Below are positions 1 through 6,090 of a stretch of 9,075 nt of DNA, in pieces. The position numbers and the translations under genes are program-made. Location of the stretch: positions 1-9,075 of the forward strand of contig DITG01000103.1 of the NCBI GenBank assembly GCA_002422045.1, in the 5' to 3' direction. This DNA comes from Acholeplasmataceae bacterium UBA6190 (GTDB taxonomy: Bacteria > Bacillota_I > Bacilli_A > Acholeplasmatales > Acholeplasmataceae). Within the stretch, counting starts at the first letter, position 1. Each line of letters begins with the position of its first letter. The notes under the pieces were generated by a model. It did no database searches. It had not been told where the DNA came from and worked only from the letters and a program-made list of their open reading frames with translations.

Positions 1-46
1 CACCACTTTGTTTACAGACATGCAAGACTTCAAATGTTATACTCAT
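1..46 (-). CDS. tgt: queuine/preQ1 tRNA-ribosyltransferase (Tgt), N-terminal fragment
   Basis: This leftward gene runs off the left edge; only 15 codons are visible, reading MSITFEVLHVCKQSG. From memory of the family, bacterial Tgt proteins begin with a short beta-strand and then K-Q-T/S-G-A-R-L-G, and the fragment stops just before the expected ARLG. Tgt exchanges guanine 34 of GUN-anticodon tRNAs for preQ1 (or for queuine in some salvage-type bacteria). The start ATG at 46-44 has AGAGG at 59-55, eight bases upstream, and an extended -10 (TGCTATAAT) further up. The divergent neighbour is a queuosine-precursor transporter, which supports the reading. With so few residues visible the call rests on the opening motif plus context. 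Confidence 0.72.
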   Translation of the reverse strand, partial: MSITFEVLHVCKQSG

Positions 47-63
47 GGTTTTAACCTCTACAC

Positions 64-92
64 TTGCTATTATAGCATAACTTTGTTAAAAT
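64..92 (+). promoter_or_regulatory. queT promoter (TTGCTA-N17-TAAAAT)
   Basis: The -35 TTGCTA lies at 64-69 and the -10 TAAAAT at 87-92, with an ideal 17-base spacer. Transcription should start near 98-100, a few bases before the stem of the candidate riboswitch, leaving a leader of about 60 bases. The -35 box abuts and shares base 69 with the minus-strand -10 box of tgt, so the two promoters cannot easily be occupied at once. Confidence 0.6.
69..77 (-). promoter_or_regulatory. extended -10 promoter of the leftward tgt gene
   Basis: On the minus strand this reads TGCTATAAT, a perfect extended -10. No good -35 is seen at 17 bases, as is usual for extended -10 promoters. The predicted start near position 62 gives a leader of about 16 bases containing AGAGG. 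The same nonamer occurs on the minus strand at 6008-6016 upstream of the histidine phosphatase gene. Confidence 0.6.
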
Positions 93-105
93 GATTGCGT
101 CATGT

Positions 106-152
106 GAGCTGTACCCTAGGAAACCAGCTCTTGAAAATATGAAAACAGGGAG
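106..152 (+). promoter_or_regulatory. candidate preQ1-I-type riboswitch in the queT leader
   Basis: A 6-bp stem GAGCTG/CAGCTC (106-111 with 125-130) closes a 13-base loop ending in AAAC. It is followed by an A-rich tail (131-146) and then AGGG (147-150), which is also the Shine-Dalgarno site of queT. CCCT in the loop (114-117) can pair with that AGGG, forming an H-type pseudoknot. This matches the preQ1-I layout: a short stem, an A-rich linker passing along it, tail bases pairing back into the loop, and a ligand-contacting C directly before the 3' strand of the stem (here C124). Ligand binding would hide the ribosome site and lower transporter synthesis when preQ1 is plentiful. The linker is a few bases longer than in the best known examples, so the class assignment is an inference. 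Confidence 0.62.
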
Positions 153-159
153 AATCATC

Positions 160-654
160 ATGAATCGTTTGGTCTTAAGAAGTGCTTTGATGCAGGCTAT
201 GATCGCATCAGCCTATGTCGTATTGGTTTATATTTTTCAATTTGCAAGTTTTGGTCTCATCCAGTTTCGGGTGGCCGAAGTGTTGATGATCTTGGTCTTT
301 TTCGATCGAAAATCAGTCATCGGACTGACCCTCGGGTGCTTTCTATCCAACTTGCTCATGGGTGCAATCTTCATCGATGTCATCATCGGACCTGTTGCAA
401 CCCTTTTGGCAGGCATTGCCATGGTGATGACTCAGCATCATCCGAAAGTTGCCATGATATGGCCAGCTGTGTTCAATGGTGTGATCATCGGATTCATCCT
501 GTCTTACGGATATGTGCTTGCACCACTTGTGATTTCCATACCGTCAGTATTCATTGGCGAGGCTCTGGTCATGTATCTGATTGGATTACCTGTCTACATG
601 ATATTGTCCAGAAATCAAGGCTTCAAGGAACTGTTTAACCCCAAAGCATACTGA
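160..654 (+). CDS. queT: queuosine precursor transporter QueT
   Basis: A small integral membrane protein of 164 residues, the usual length of the QueT family (COG4708/DUF988), thought to be the substrate-binding S component of an ECF-type importer for queuosine precursors. Mostly hydrophobic with about five to six membrane spans. Family-like stretches include IQFRVAEVLMIL (residues 34-45), GLTLGCFLSNLLMG (55-68) and GEALVMYLIGLPVY (133-146). The start at 160 is preferred over an in-frame ATG at 91 because AGGGAG (147-152) sits seven bases upstream, the first 23 codons of the longer form translate the riboswitch-like leader, and family homology begins at MNRLVLRSALMQAMIASAYVV. It stands alone in its operon, divergent from tgt; the ECF energising subunits are not in the window. 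No strong rightward terminator follows, as the downstream hairpin lacks a T-run on this strand. Confidence 0.9.
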   Translation: MNRLVLRSALMQAMIASAYVVLVYIFQFASFGLIQFRVAEVLMILVFFDRKSVIGLTLGCFLSNLLMGAIFIDVIIGPVATLLAGIAMVMTQHHPKVAMIWPAVFNGVIIGFILSYGYVLAPLVISIPSVFIGEALVMYLIGLPVYMILSRNQGFKELFNPKAY

Positions 655-662
655 TTCGAATG

Positions 663-681
663 AAAAAGGCCGTTTGGCCTT
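663..681 (-). terminator. terminator of the gal operon, overlapping the galT stop codon
   Basis: Hairpin AAGGCC-GTTT-GGCCTT (666-671 / 676-681). On the minus strand it is followed by a run of five T (663-667), giving a Rho-independent terminator for the leftward gal operon. The galT stop codon TAA (682-680) lies inside the start of the stem. On the plus strand the hairpin is followed by TTAATCG, so it is at best a weak terminator for queT. Confidence 0.75.
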
Positions 682-2143
682 AATCGAGTTCCATGATGAT
701 GTGATGCATCGCTCGGATACCTTCGAAATCCAATTTGAAAACGCCTGAATCGATGAGGACGCGTTCAAATTTCTTTCCAACTTGCTCATATAAAACTTTC
801 GAATCTAATTTCGGAAGTTTTTTTAATGATTCCATCCAATCCAGATGCTTGTCAAGTGATGGATCAAAGGGGTGATTGTGGACCATCACTTTCTCAATCA
901 AATCGAGTTCACTTTTCAGACGACCTGGCAATATCGCAAGTCCCATGGCTTCAATCAATCCAATGTTTTCCTTCTTGATGTGGTGTACATCAGGATGTGG
1001 ATGAAAGATACCATCAGGATACTCTTCCGATGTTCGGTTGTTTCTTAAGATCAGATCAACTTCATAACCTTCAGCGGTAAGTCTGGCAATCGGTGTGATG
1101 GTATTGTGTCTGACTTCTTTCGTATTGCTGATGATTTGAAGTGATACGTTCGTGTAATGTTTCCAGATATCAAAGATGTGACATGCATAGTCCTTGATCA
1201 ATTGTTGATCCTTCGATTTCAACCGGATGGTCGACATGGGCCAATTCAGATGTTCGATGGTGAGATTTTTCACATGATGAAAACTCCTGATCGGTTTGGC
1301 ATCCTGGATCGGAAAATGATGTCTTCCGGCTTGAAAATGGTCATGACTGAGAATAGAGCCTCCGACAATCGGCAAATCAGCATTCGAACCGATGAAATAG
1401 GTCGGAAACTGGTTGAGAAAGTCAAACAGGAAATCAAAGGTCTGGTGTGTGATTTTCATGGGCTTGTGCACATCGTGCAAGATGATGGCATGCTCATTGT
1501 AGTAAAGATAAGGAGAATACTGAAAATGCCAGAGTTCTCCACCAAGGGTGATGGGAACAATGCGTAAGTTTTTCCGAGCATTCCACTCATTTTGTTCGTT
1601 TTCCTTGCATATCACACACAACGGTCGATCAGATACCTGGATTTCTTTTGCTTTCAAAGCATTGGCGATATCTCTCGGATCTTTTTCAGGTTTGGCTAGG
1701 TTGATGGTCATCTGCAGTTTTCCATAAGGACTGTCATGGATCCAATCGATGTTTTCTTTCAATCGTTTGGTCTTGATGTAGTTGACATCTTTGGATAACT
1801 TGTACAAATAATCAGTCGCATCCCATGGGGCATGCTGATAAAGTGCTTTAAACGTTTCTTTCACAATTTTAGGGGAAGGCATGATTAAGTCCATGATCTT
1901 CGCCTCAAAAAGATCACGTTCGTCAATGGTATTTAAGTCAATCAATCCACGATTGTACAGAGAATCGAGACATTCTGTCATCAGTTCATGAAAAGGTCTG
2001 CGAATCTGATCGTCATAGGCTACTTGCTCACACTGAAAGAGATCACACAAAAAACCGAGACGAGTGGTCACTTCATCGGTCCCGATCAATTGTTTTTCAA
2101 GTGCGTATGCGATGAGTCCAGATAACAGATCTTGGTATAGCAT
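680..2143 (-). CDS. galT: UDP-glucose--hexose-1-phosphate uridylyltransferase (GalT, class II)
   Basis: Transfers UMP from UDP-glucose to galactose 1-phosphate, giving glucose 1-phosphate and UDP-galactose (Leloir pathway), in the cytoplasm. At 487 residues it has the length of the class II, Firmicutes-type enzyme (TIGR01239-like), not the roughly 350-residue enterobacterial type. Recognisable stretches are a CxxC at Cys176/Cys179, the histidine-rich SHDHFQAGRHH (266-276), probably holding the nucleotide-accepting histidine, and HPHPDVHHIKKENIGLIEAMGLAILPGRL within 381-409. The start ATG is two bases past the galM stop, with AAGGA at 2154-2150 six bases upstream. It is the last gene of the galK-galM-galT operon, and its stop overlaps the terminator stem. 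The frame is intact. Confidence 0.93.
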   Translation of the reverse strand: MLYQDLLSGLIAYALEKQLIGTDEVTTRLGFLCDLFQCEQVAYDDQIRRPFHELMTECLDSLYNRGLIDLNTIDERDLFEAKIMDLIMPSPKIVKETFKALYQHAPWDATDYLYKLSKDVNYIKTKRLKENIDWIHDSPYGKLQMTINLAKPEKDPRDIANALKAKEIQVSDRPLCVICKENEQNEWNARKNLRIVPITLGGELWHFQYSPYLYYNEHAIILHDVHKPMKITHQTFDFLFDFLNQFPTYFIGSNADLPIVGGSILSHDHFQAGRHHFPIQDAKPIRSFHHVKNLTIEHLNWPMSTIRLKSKDQQLIKDYACHIFDIWKHYTNVSLQIISNTKEVRHNTITPIARLTAEGYEVDLILRNNRTSEEYPDGIFHPHPDVHHIKKENIGLIEAMGLAILPGRLKSELDLIEKVMVHNHPFDPSLDKHLDWMESLKKLPKLDSKVLYEQVGKKFERVLIDSGVFKLDFEGIRAMHHIIMELD

Positions 2144-2145
2144 GA

Positions 2146-3171
2146 CTAATCCTTATTGACAAACAGATACTTGATCACGTGGTGATACTTTTCGTTTTTT
2201 CTTAAGATCGCATGATTCAAGAATGGGAAATGGATACCACCGGGTTCAAACTGGCATTCGAGTGTGAAAGCAGAGTGCTTGCCATCGGTTGGAAACTGGG
2301 GAAGACCATCCGGAGATGGCTGATTGTGTGTGAAAATGACGACCGCAGGATAGTCGGTCTCGCAGACCAACTTCACAGGGCTTGAGGGTTCGTCAACAAC
2401 AACGCTTGGCAGTTGACCGCTCAACAGCCATGTATGGTCAAAGCCTTCAAACGAAGTGTCTTTCATGAGTTCCATCTGCTTGCCCAAATGCTTCATTTGT
2501 CTCAAATCAAACGGTAATCCTTCGACATTTGTCTTTTGTTTGGGTTTGAGCAAATCATCGATTTCCAAATACTGATTGGCAGAGATTTGCATCGAGTGAT
2601 CCAAGACATCAGGACGCTTCGTCGAGAGATTGAAATAAAGATGATTGGTAATGTTGCACAAGGTGTCCATATCGGTTGTCGCATCAAATTCGATGATCAG
2701 GCCTTGTGATTTGGTCAAACGGTAGGTGACAATCAAAGACAGGTTCCCTGGATATTCTTCTTCAAGGTGTTTGCTGTCATATTTGAATTGTACCAAGACT
2801 TCTTCCGTCAGGATACGCTCTTTGATCAACTGGAAATTTCTGAATGAAAACCCTCTGGGTCCTCCATGCAATTTAACACCATCTCCGCGATGTTCGGTAA
2901 TCGGATAAATGTTTTGACCAATCTGGAAGTCAGGACAAATCAGTCTGCCTGAAGTGCGACCGACTGTCTTGCCATAGTAGTATTTCGCAGTTAAAAAAGT
3001 GTTCAAATCGAGGGGTTGTACCGAAACGAGATGCCCACGGACAAACACCTGATAAACCGCTGCGCCATAGGAAGTCAGGATCACTTCCATCGTGTCGTTT
3101 TTGAGGGTCACCACATCGATGGTGCCGACGGATGTCAATTTTTTCTCTTTGATAATATTCTGCATACTCAT
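2146..3171 (-). CDS. galM: aldose 1-epimerase (galactose mutarotase)
   Basis: Interconverts alpha and beta anomers of galactose so that galactokinase receives the alpha form. The 341-residue length is typical. By family comparison the catalytic pair is His177 (in TNHLYFNLS, 175-183) and Glu305 (in TLECQFEPGG, 303-312). Substrate contacts are probably His102 in KLHGG and Asp245 in GFDHTWLL. The ATG at 3171 forms a 4-base ATGA overlap with the galK stop, but AGGAGG (3180-3175) is only three bases away. The second ATG at 3165 (residue 3) has a nine-base spacing and may be the true start, giving 339 residues. It lies between galK and galT in the operon, and the strong ribosome site suggests independent initiation as well as coupling. 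Confidence 0.92.
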   Translation of the reverse strand: MSMQNIIKEKKLTSVGTIDVVTLKNDTMEVILTSYGAAVYQVFVRGHLVSVQPLDLNTFLTAKYYYGKTVGRTSGRLICPDFQIGQNIYPITEHRGDGVKLHGGPRGFSFRNFQLIKERILTEEVLVQFKYDSKHLEEEYPGNLSLIVTYRLTKSQGLIIEFDATTDMDTLCNITNHLYFNLSTKRPDVLDHSMQISANQYLEIDDLLKPKQKTNVEGLPFDLRQMKHLGKQMELMKDTSFEGFDHTWLLSGQLPSVVVDEPSSPVKLVCETDYPAVVIFTHNQPSPDGLPQFPTDGKHSAFTLECQFEPGGIHFPFLNHAILRKNEKYHHVIKYLFVNKD

Positions 3172-4328
3172 ATTCCTCCTACGCCGTCTGTGAAGGCCAC
3201 TTCATAAAATGTCGCTTCCAAACCTGTGATGATCCGGTAATCTGTTGAAACAGATGATTTCATGGTTTCGATAAATTCTGTTTTCACCAATGCTATGGCA
3301 CACCCGCCAAACCCTGCTCCGGTCACTCTGGCACCGAGAGCGCCATGCCTGATGGCGGATTCGACCAGGGTGTCCAAATGAACGCCTGTGACTTCATAGT
3401 CATATTTCAGTGATTCATGAGATTCCTTAAGTAATTTTGCAAAACCCTTGGCATCGCCTGCCCTCATGGCTTCCATGGCAAGGATGGTTCTTTCTTGTTC
3501 TGTAATGACATGTCTGACACGTCTGTAGATTTTTTCATTCTGGATGAGTGTTTGAATGGTGGGAAGCAGTGATGGCTTCAATTCACACAAGTGATTGAAT
3601 TCAAAGGATTGATTCAAGATCGTTTTCGCCTGTTGACATTCCTGAACACGTTCGTTGTATTTGGAGTCTGTCGTCTTTCGCTTGTAATTGGTATTCATGA
3701 TGATGAACTTGTAACCTTCAAAATCAGCATTGCTTTCTGTCATTTCAAGGGTTGCTGTATTCATCAGAAGTGCTTTTCCTTTGACCCCACATGCGATGAT
3801 CAATTGATCCATGATGCCACAATGCATGCCCATGTATTCATTTTCTACACGTTGGGACATTAGTGCGATATCAATTTTAGATAGTTTCAGGTGATAAAGA
3901 TCATTTGCGATGTATGCGACGAGTACTTCAAGGGATGCCGATGAAGAAAGTCCAGATGCTGTGGGTAGATTACCAGTGACGTATAGATCTATGCCATAAC
4001 GGATGTCTTGATTCATTCGAATCAGAAAAGAAAAAATACCTTTGGCATAATTTGCCCATCCATGATCCTTCTGATAGTCAAGATTCGTTAAACTGACTGT
4101 GACGATGCCTTGGTCAGGATAATTCGCTGAATAGAGACGAATCATTTGGTCATCCCTTAGTCTTGCGACTCCATAAGTCCCAATCGAAATGGCTGCGGGA
4201 AAGACAAGTCCTCCGTTATAGTCGATATGTTCGCCGATCAAATTCACACGACCCGGTGCATAATACGCATGGGATTGGGCTGAACTGCCATATACGGATT
4301 CAAATTGTTCAAAGAGTCTTTCTTTCAT
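3168..4328 (-). CDS. galK: galactokinase
   Basis: Phosphorylates alpha-D-galactose at C1 with ATP, the committed step of the Leloir pathway. The 386 residues match the family length. The galactokinase signature GRVNLIGEHIDYNGG is at 26-40, the GHMP-kinase ATP loop LPTASGLSSSASL at 121-133, the catalytic aspartate is probably Asp174 in GIMDQ, and the C-terminal GHMP motif VTGAGFGGCAIALV follows. The start ATG (4328-4326) is preceded by GAGGTG five bases upstream, and residue 1 fits the usual N-terminus just before the signature. It is the first gene of the operon galK-galM-galT, reading leftward from its own promoter downstream of the mutY terminator. No UDP-galactose 4-epimerase gene accompanies it here. 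Confidence 0.95.
   Translation of the reverse strand: MKERLFEQFESVYGSSAQSHAYYAPGRVNLIGEHIDYNGGLVFPAAISIGTYGVARLRDDQMIRLYSANYPDQGIVTVSLTNLDYQKDHGWANYAKGIFSFLIRMNQDIRYGIDLYVTGNLPTASGLSSSASLEVLVAYIANDLYHLKLSKIDIALMSQRVENEYMGMHCGIMDQLIIACGVKGKALLMNTATLEMTESNADFEGYKFIIMNTNYKRKTTDSKYNERVQECQQAKTILNQSFEFNHLCELKPSLLPTIQTLIQNEKIYRRVRHVITEQERTILAMEAMRAGDAKGFAKLLKESHESLKYDYEVTGVHLDTLVESAIRHGALGARVTGAGFGGCAIALVKTEFIETMKSSVSTDYRIITGLEATFYEVAFTDGVGGI
3175..3180 (-). promoter_or_regulatory. galM ribosome binding site inside the galK 3' end
   Basis: A perfect AGGAGG on the minus strand within the last codons of galK. Its spacing is 3 bases to the ATG at 3171 and 9 bases to the ATG at 3165, which argues for the downstream start of galM. 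Confidence 0.65.
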
Positions 4329-4355
4329 GGATGCACCTCTTCCATATCTATTATC

Positions 4356-4364
4356 ATTTTATCA
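4356..4364 (-). promoter_or_regulatory. gal operon promoter, extended -10
   Basis: The minus strand reads TGATAAAAT, an extended -10 (TGn + TAAAAT at 4361-4356). Start near 4349 gives a leader of about 20 bases with GAGGTG. An overlapping alternative is TTCACC (4378-4373) -N17- GATAAT (4355-4350). Either way the promoter lies between the mutY terminator and galK. Confidence 0.45.
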
Positions 4365-4369
4365 TAGTT

Positions 4370-4385
4370 CATGGTGAAATCCATG
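4370..4385. repeat. inverted repeat over the galK -35 region, possible operator
   Basis: CATGG-N6-CCATG, a perfect 5+5 inverted repeat over the expected -35 position of the gal operon promoter. This is where a galactose-responsive regulator could bind. The half-sites are short, so chance is possible, and no regulator gene is in the window. Confidence 0.35.
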
Positions 4386-4396
4386 GACTGAACAAG

Positions 4397-4419
4397 AAAA
4401 AAAGAGTTCGTTTGAACTC
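4397..4419 (-). terminator. Rho-independent terminator of the phosphatase-mutY operon
   Basis: On the minus strand the stem GAGTTC/GAACTC (4419-4414 with 4409-4404) has an AAAC loop and is followed by seven T (4403-4397). It lies 38 bases past the mutY stop and separates mutY from galK on the same strand. Confidence 0.85.
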
Positions 4420-4446
4420 CTGATGACTTAAAAAATGATTGCTTGG

Positions 4447-4463
4447 GTGTGATTGAATCACAC
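4447..4463. repeat. perfect 17-base palindrome containing the mutY stop codon
   Basis: GTGTGATTGAATCACAC is a perfect inverted repeat around base 4455. The mutY stop TGA (4460-4458) is inside it. It could be an RNA hairpin at the mutY 3' end ahead of the main terminator, or a protein site. Its TGTGA/TCACA arms are the same as those in the nitroreductase promoter (6057-6072), with five rather than six bases between. Confidence 0.5.
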
Positions 4464-5462
4464 TTGGATTTTTCGATGAGCGATGGCCATGGGCAACTGT
4501 TTGACCTCATCACTATCGACTGAAATCCAGTCATTCATAGGATTCCCAGTGAGCTTGACATGAACCACTTGCATCTGCCATACCTTGTGTGTAAATACAT
4601 GTTGAATGATTTTTCCTTCACCAATCAGTGACAGTTGAACGCCTTGATCATCAAGCATTGATAGTACATACTCTATGCTTTCTGCTTCATATTGAGGATA
4701 TTCGTACATGTCATTGAGGAGTGATTCGGTGCGCTTTCTGAGCATGATCTGATGATTCTGATGAATGATCAGTGTTACATAATGTTCATGCTTTTTCTGA
4801 TTCAGTGGAGAGAGATTTGGGTATAGATGTACCGTCTTTGTCTGAAAGGCGATGCATTCTCTTTGAAGCGGGCAAACTTCACACTTTGGGTTTTTAGGTC
4901 TACATACTGTCGCGCCTAGTTCCATCATGGCTTGGGTGTATATTTCAGGAGTACTCGATTCAATCATCTTCTGATTGTACTGGTCCAGACTTTTCCGATG
5001 CTTTTCCTCACGCATATCCGAATCATTTGCCAAAAGTCTAGAAAGCACTCGAATGACGTTGCCATCCAGTGCACTGTAAGGCTTGTTATATGCAATCGAC
5101 ATGATCGCGCCTGCTGTATACTTACCAACACCTGGCAATGCCAGTAAGCCTTCATAGGAATCAGGAAATCTTTTCCCTGAAGAGTCAACGATGATTTGAG
5201 CAGCCTTCAGCATATGTCTAAACCGTCTGTAATACCCTAGCCCTTCGACATCTTTATGCAACGTTTCTTCATTGGCTCTTGCCAGTGCTTCAACCGTTGG
5301 GTATATTTTAATGAACCGCTCAAAATATGGCAGTACCGTCTCAACCTGTGTTTGCTGCAGCATCACTTCACTGACCCAGATATGATATGGGTTTTTTGTC
5401 ATTCTAAAGGACAGTTTACGGTGGTTAGAGAGGTACCAGGTTTCTAACTGTTTTATGTCCAT
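4458..5462 (-). CDS. mutY: A/G-specific adenine DNA glycosylase MutY
   Basis: Removes adenine mispaired with 8-oxoguanine, preventing G-to-T changes. The 334 residues contain, in order, the glycosylase start motif IWVSEVMLQQTQVETVLPYF (28-47) with catalytic Glu32, the helix-hairpin-helix LPGVGKYTAGAI (109-120) with catalytic Asp133 in ALDGNVIRV, and four [4Fe-4S] cysteines (187, 194, 197, 203; Cx6Cx2Cx5C). A C-terminal NUDIX-like 8-oxoG recognition domain carries FTH at 290-292 where many family members have FSH. The ATG at 5462 overlaps the end of the upstream phosphatase gene by 10 bases. Its nearest purine-rich match (AGGG, 5479-5476) is 13 bases away, so translation is probably coupled. 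A terminator follows. Confidence 0.95.
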   Translation of the reverse strand: MDIKQLETWYLSNHRKLSFRMTKNPYHIWVSEVMLQQTQVETVLPYFERFIKIYPTVEALARANEETLHKDVEGLGYYRRFRHMLKAAQIIVDSSGKRFPDSYEGLLALPGVGKYTAGAIMSIAYNKPYSALDGNVIRVLSRLLANDSDMREEKHRKSLDQYNQKMIESSTPEIYTQAMMELGATVCRPKNPKCEVCPLQRECIAFQTKTVHLYPNLSPLNQKKHEHYVTLIIHQNHQIMLRKRTESLLNDMYEYPQYEAESIEYVLSMLDDQGVQLSLIGEGKIIQHVFTHKVWQMQVVHVKLTGNPMNDWISVDSDEVKQLPMAIAHRKIQV

Positions 5463-5986
5463 GAAAGTTCAACTTCCCTGACGCCACAATGCTCGATGAT
5501 GTCATCGAAACGTGTTAAGGTTGACATGACAATCCCGTGGCATACCACGATGATCTTTTCATGATCCTGATACTTTTTAATCGCTTCATAGACCCGTTTA
5601 CTGAGTACATCATAGGATTCCCACCGATAGTTATGGTGTGCTTCCCTGATGCCTTTGGCTTGCATGTATTCTTCATAAGATTTGCTCATGTCAAAGTCAA
5701 ACTTAAACGCTGTGTCTGGCATCCACTCGTGAAGATCATTTTCGACTGCAAGCGGAATCTGAGTAATTCTTGAAATGATGGCTGCTGTCTGAAGCGCTCT
5801 GGTATAAGGTGATGAAACAATCAGGGTCGCACCTTTTAGGATTGGATCCTTGGCACGCAACTCCGCTTGCAAGACACCTCGATCGGTGAGTTTTCCAAGA
5901 TCAAAGCCCATACCAAAATAGTTTCTTTCGAGCACTTCGTCATACCGAGGTTCTCCATGTCTAATCAAAATGATTTTTGTCTTCAT
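5453..5986 (-). CDS. histidine phosphatase (phosphoglycerate-mutase-like) family protein
   Basis: A 177-residue cytoplasmic protein of histidine phosphatase branch 1. The phospho-accepting histidine is His10 in LIRHGEP (7-13). Other conserved active-site residues are Arg63 in SSPYTRALQTA, Glu87 in DLHEW and the second histidine His150 in VVCHG. The substrate cannot be read from sequence; relatives include sugar phosphatases, phosphoglycerate mutases and CobC-like enzymes. The ATG at 5986 has GGAGG at 6001-5997, ten bases upstream. It is the first gene of a two-gene operon with mutY and overlaps it by 10 bases; no functional link to repair is evident beyond co-transcription. Confidence 0.88.
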   Translation of the reverse strand: MKTKIILIRHGEPRYDEVLERNYFGMGFDLGKLTDRGVLQAELRAKDPILKGATLIVSSPYTRALQTAAIISRITQIPLAVENDLHEWMPDTAFKFDFDMSKSYEEYMQAKGIREAHHNYRWESYDVLSKRVYEAIKKYQDHEKIIVVCHGIVMSTLTRFDDIIEHCGVREVELSWT

Positions 5987-6007
5987 AATCTCATTTCCTC
6001 CATGTCA

Positions 6008-6016
6008 ATTATAGCA
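6008..6016 (-). promoter_or_regulatory. extended -10 promoter of the phosphatase-mutY operon
   Basis: The minus strand reads TGCTATAAT, a perfect extended -10, identical to that upstream of tgt. The predicted start near 6001 falls at the GGAGG ribosome site, leaving a very short leader. No good -35 is seen. Confidence 0.55.
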
Positions 6017-6026
6017 TAAATCACAC

Positions 6027-6040
6027 AAGTGGATTCACTT
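6027..6040. repeat. inverted repeat between divergent promoters
   Basis: AAGTG-GATT-CACTT lies midway between the leftward phosphatase promoter and the rightward nitroreductase -35 box. A regulator site is possible; the arms are only five bases, so chance cannot be excluded. Confidence 0.3.
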
Positions 6041-6067
6041 CACATCATTTACCATCTGTGATATAAT
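6039..6067 (+). promoter_or_regulatory. nitroreductase promoter (TTCACA-N17-TGATATAAT)
   Basis: The -35 TTCACA (6039-6044) is followed after 17 bases by the consensus -10 TATAAT (6062-6067), extended by TG at 6059-6060. Start near 6074 leaves a leader of about 17 bases containing AGGAGG (6079-6084), six bases before the ATG. Confidence 0.75.
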
Positions 6068-6072
6068 TCACA
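6057..6072. promoter_or_regulatory. operator-like palindrome TGTGA-N6-TCACA around the nitroreductase -10
   Basis: TGTGA (6057-6061) and TCACA (6068-6072) exactly flank the TATAAT box. The arms and spacing match the CRP/FNR consensus and the core of the Rex site (TTGTGA-N6-TCACAA). Its position over the -10 box suggests repression, which fits Rex, an NADH/NAD+-sensing repressor, better than an activator. The protein involved is inferred only. Confidence 0.45.
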
Positions 6073-6090
6073 TGGATTAGGAGGAATTAT

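Noticed and set aside
106..152. preQ1-II (COG4708 motif) or other riboswitch class for the queT leader
   Set aside because: The leader is too short and lacks the extra hairpin expected of preQ1-II; the compact stem plus A-rich tail fits preQ1-I better.
91..159. N-terminal extension of QueT by 23 residues
   Set aside because: It would start inside the -10 box of the promoter and translate the riboswitch-like leader; the ATG at 160 has a good ribosome site and matches the family start.
1157..1567. 136-codon rightward open frame opposite galT
   Set aside because: It lies wholly inside the intact, well-supported galT frame on the other strand, has no recognisable domain, and its length is explained by complementary codon use.
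3591..3863. 90-codon rightward open frame opposite galK
   Set aside because: Fully inside galK, no ribosome site or recognisable motif.
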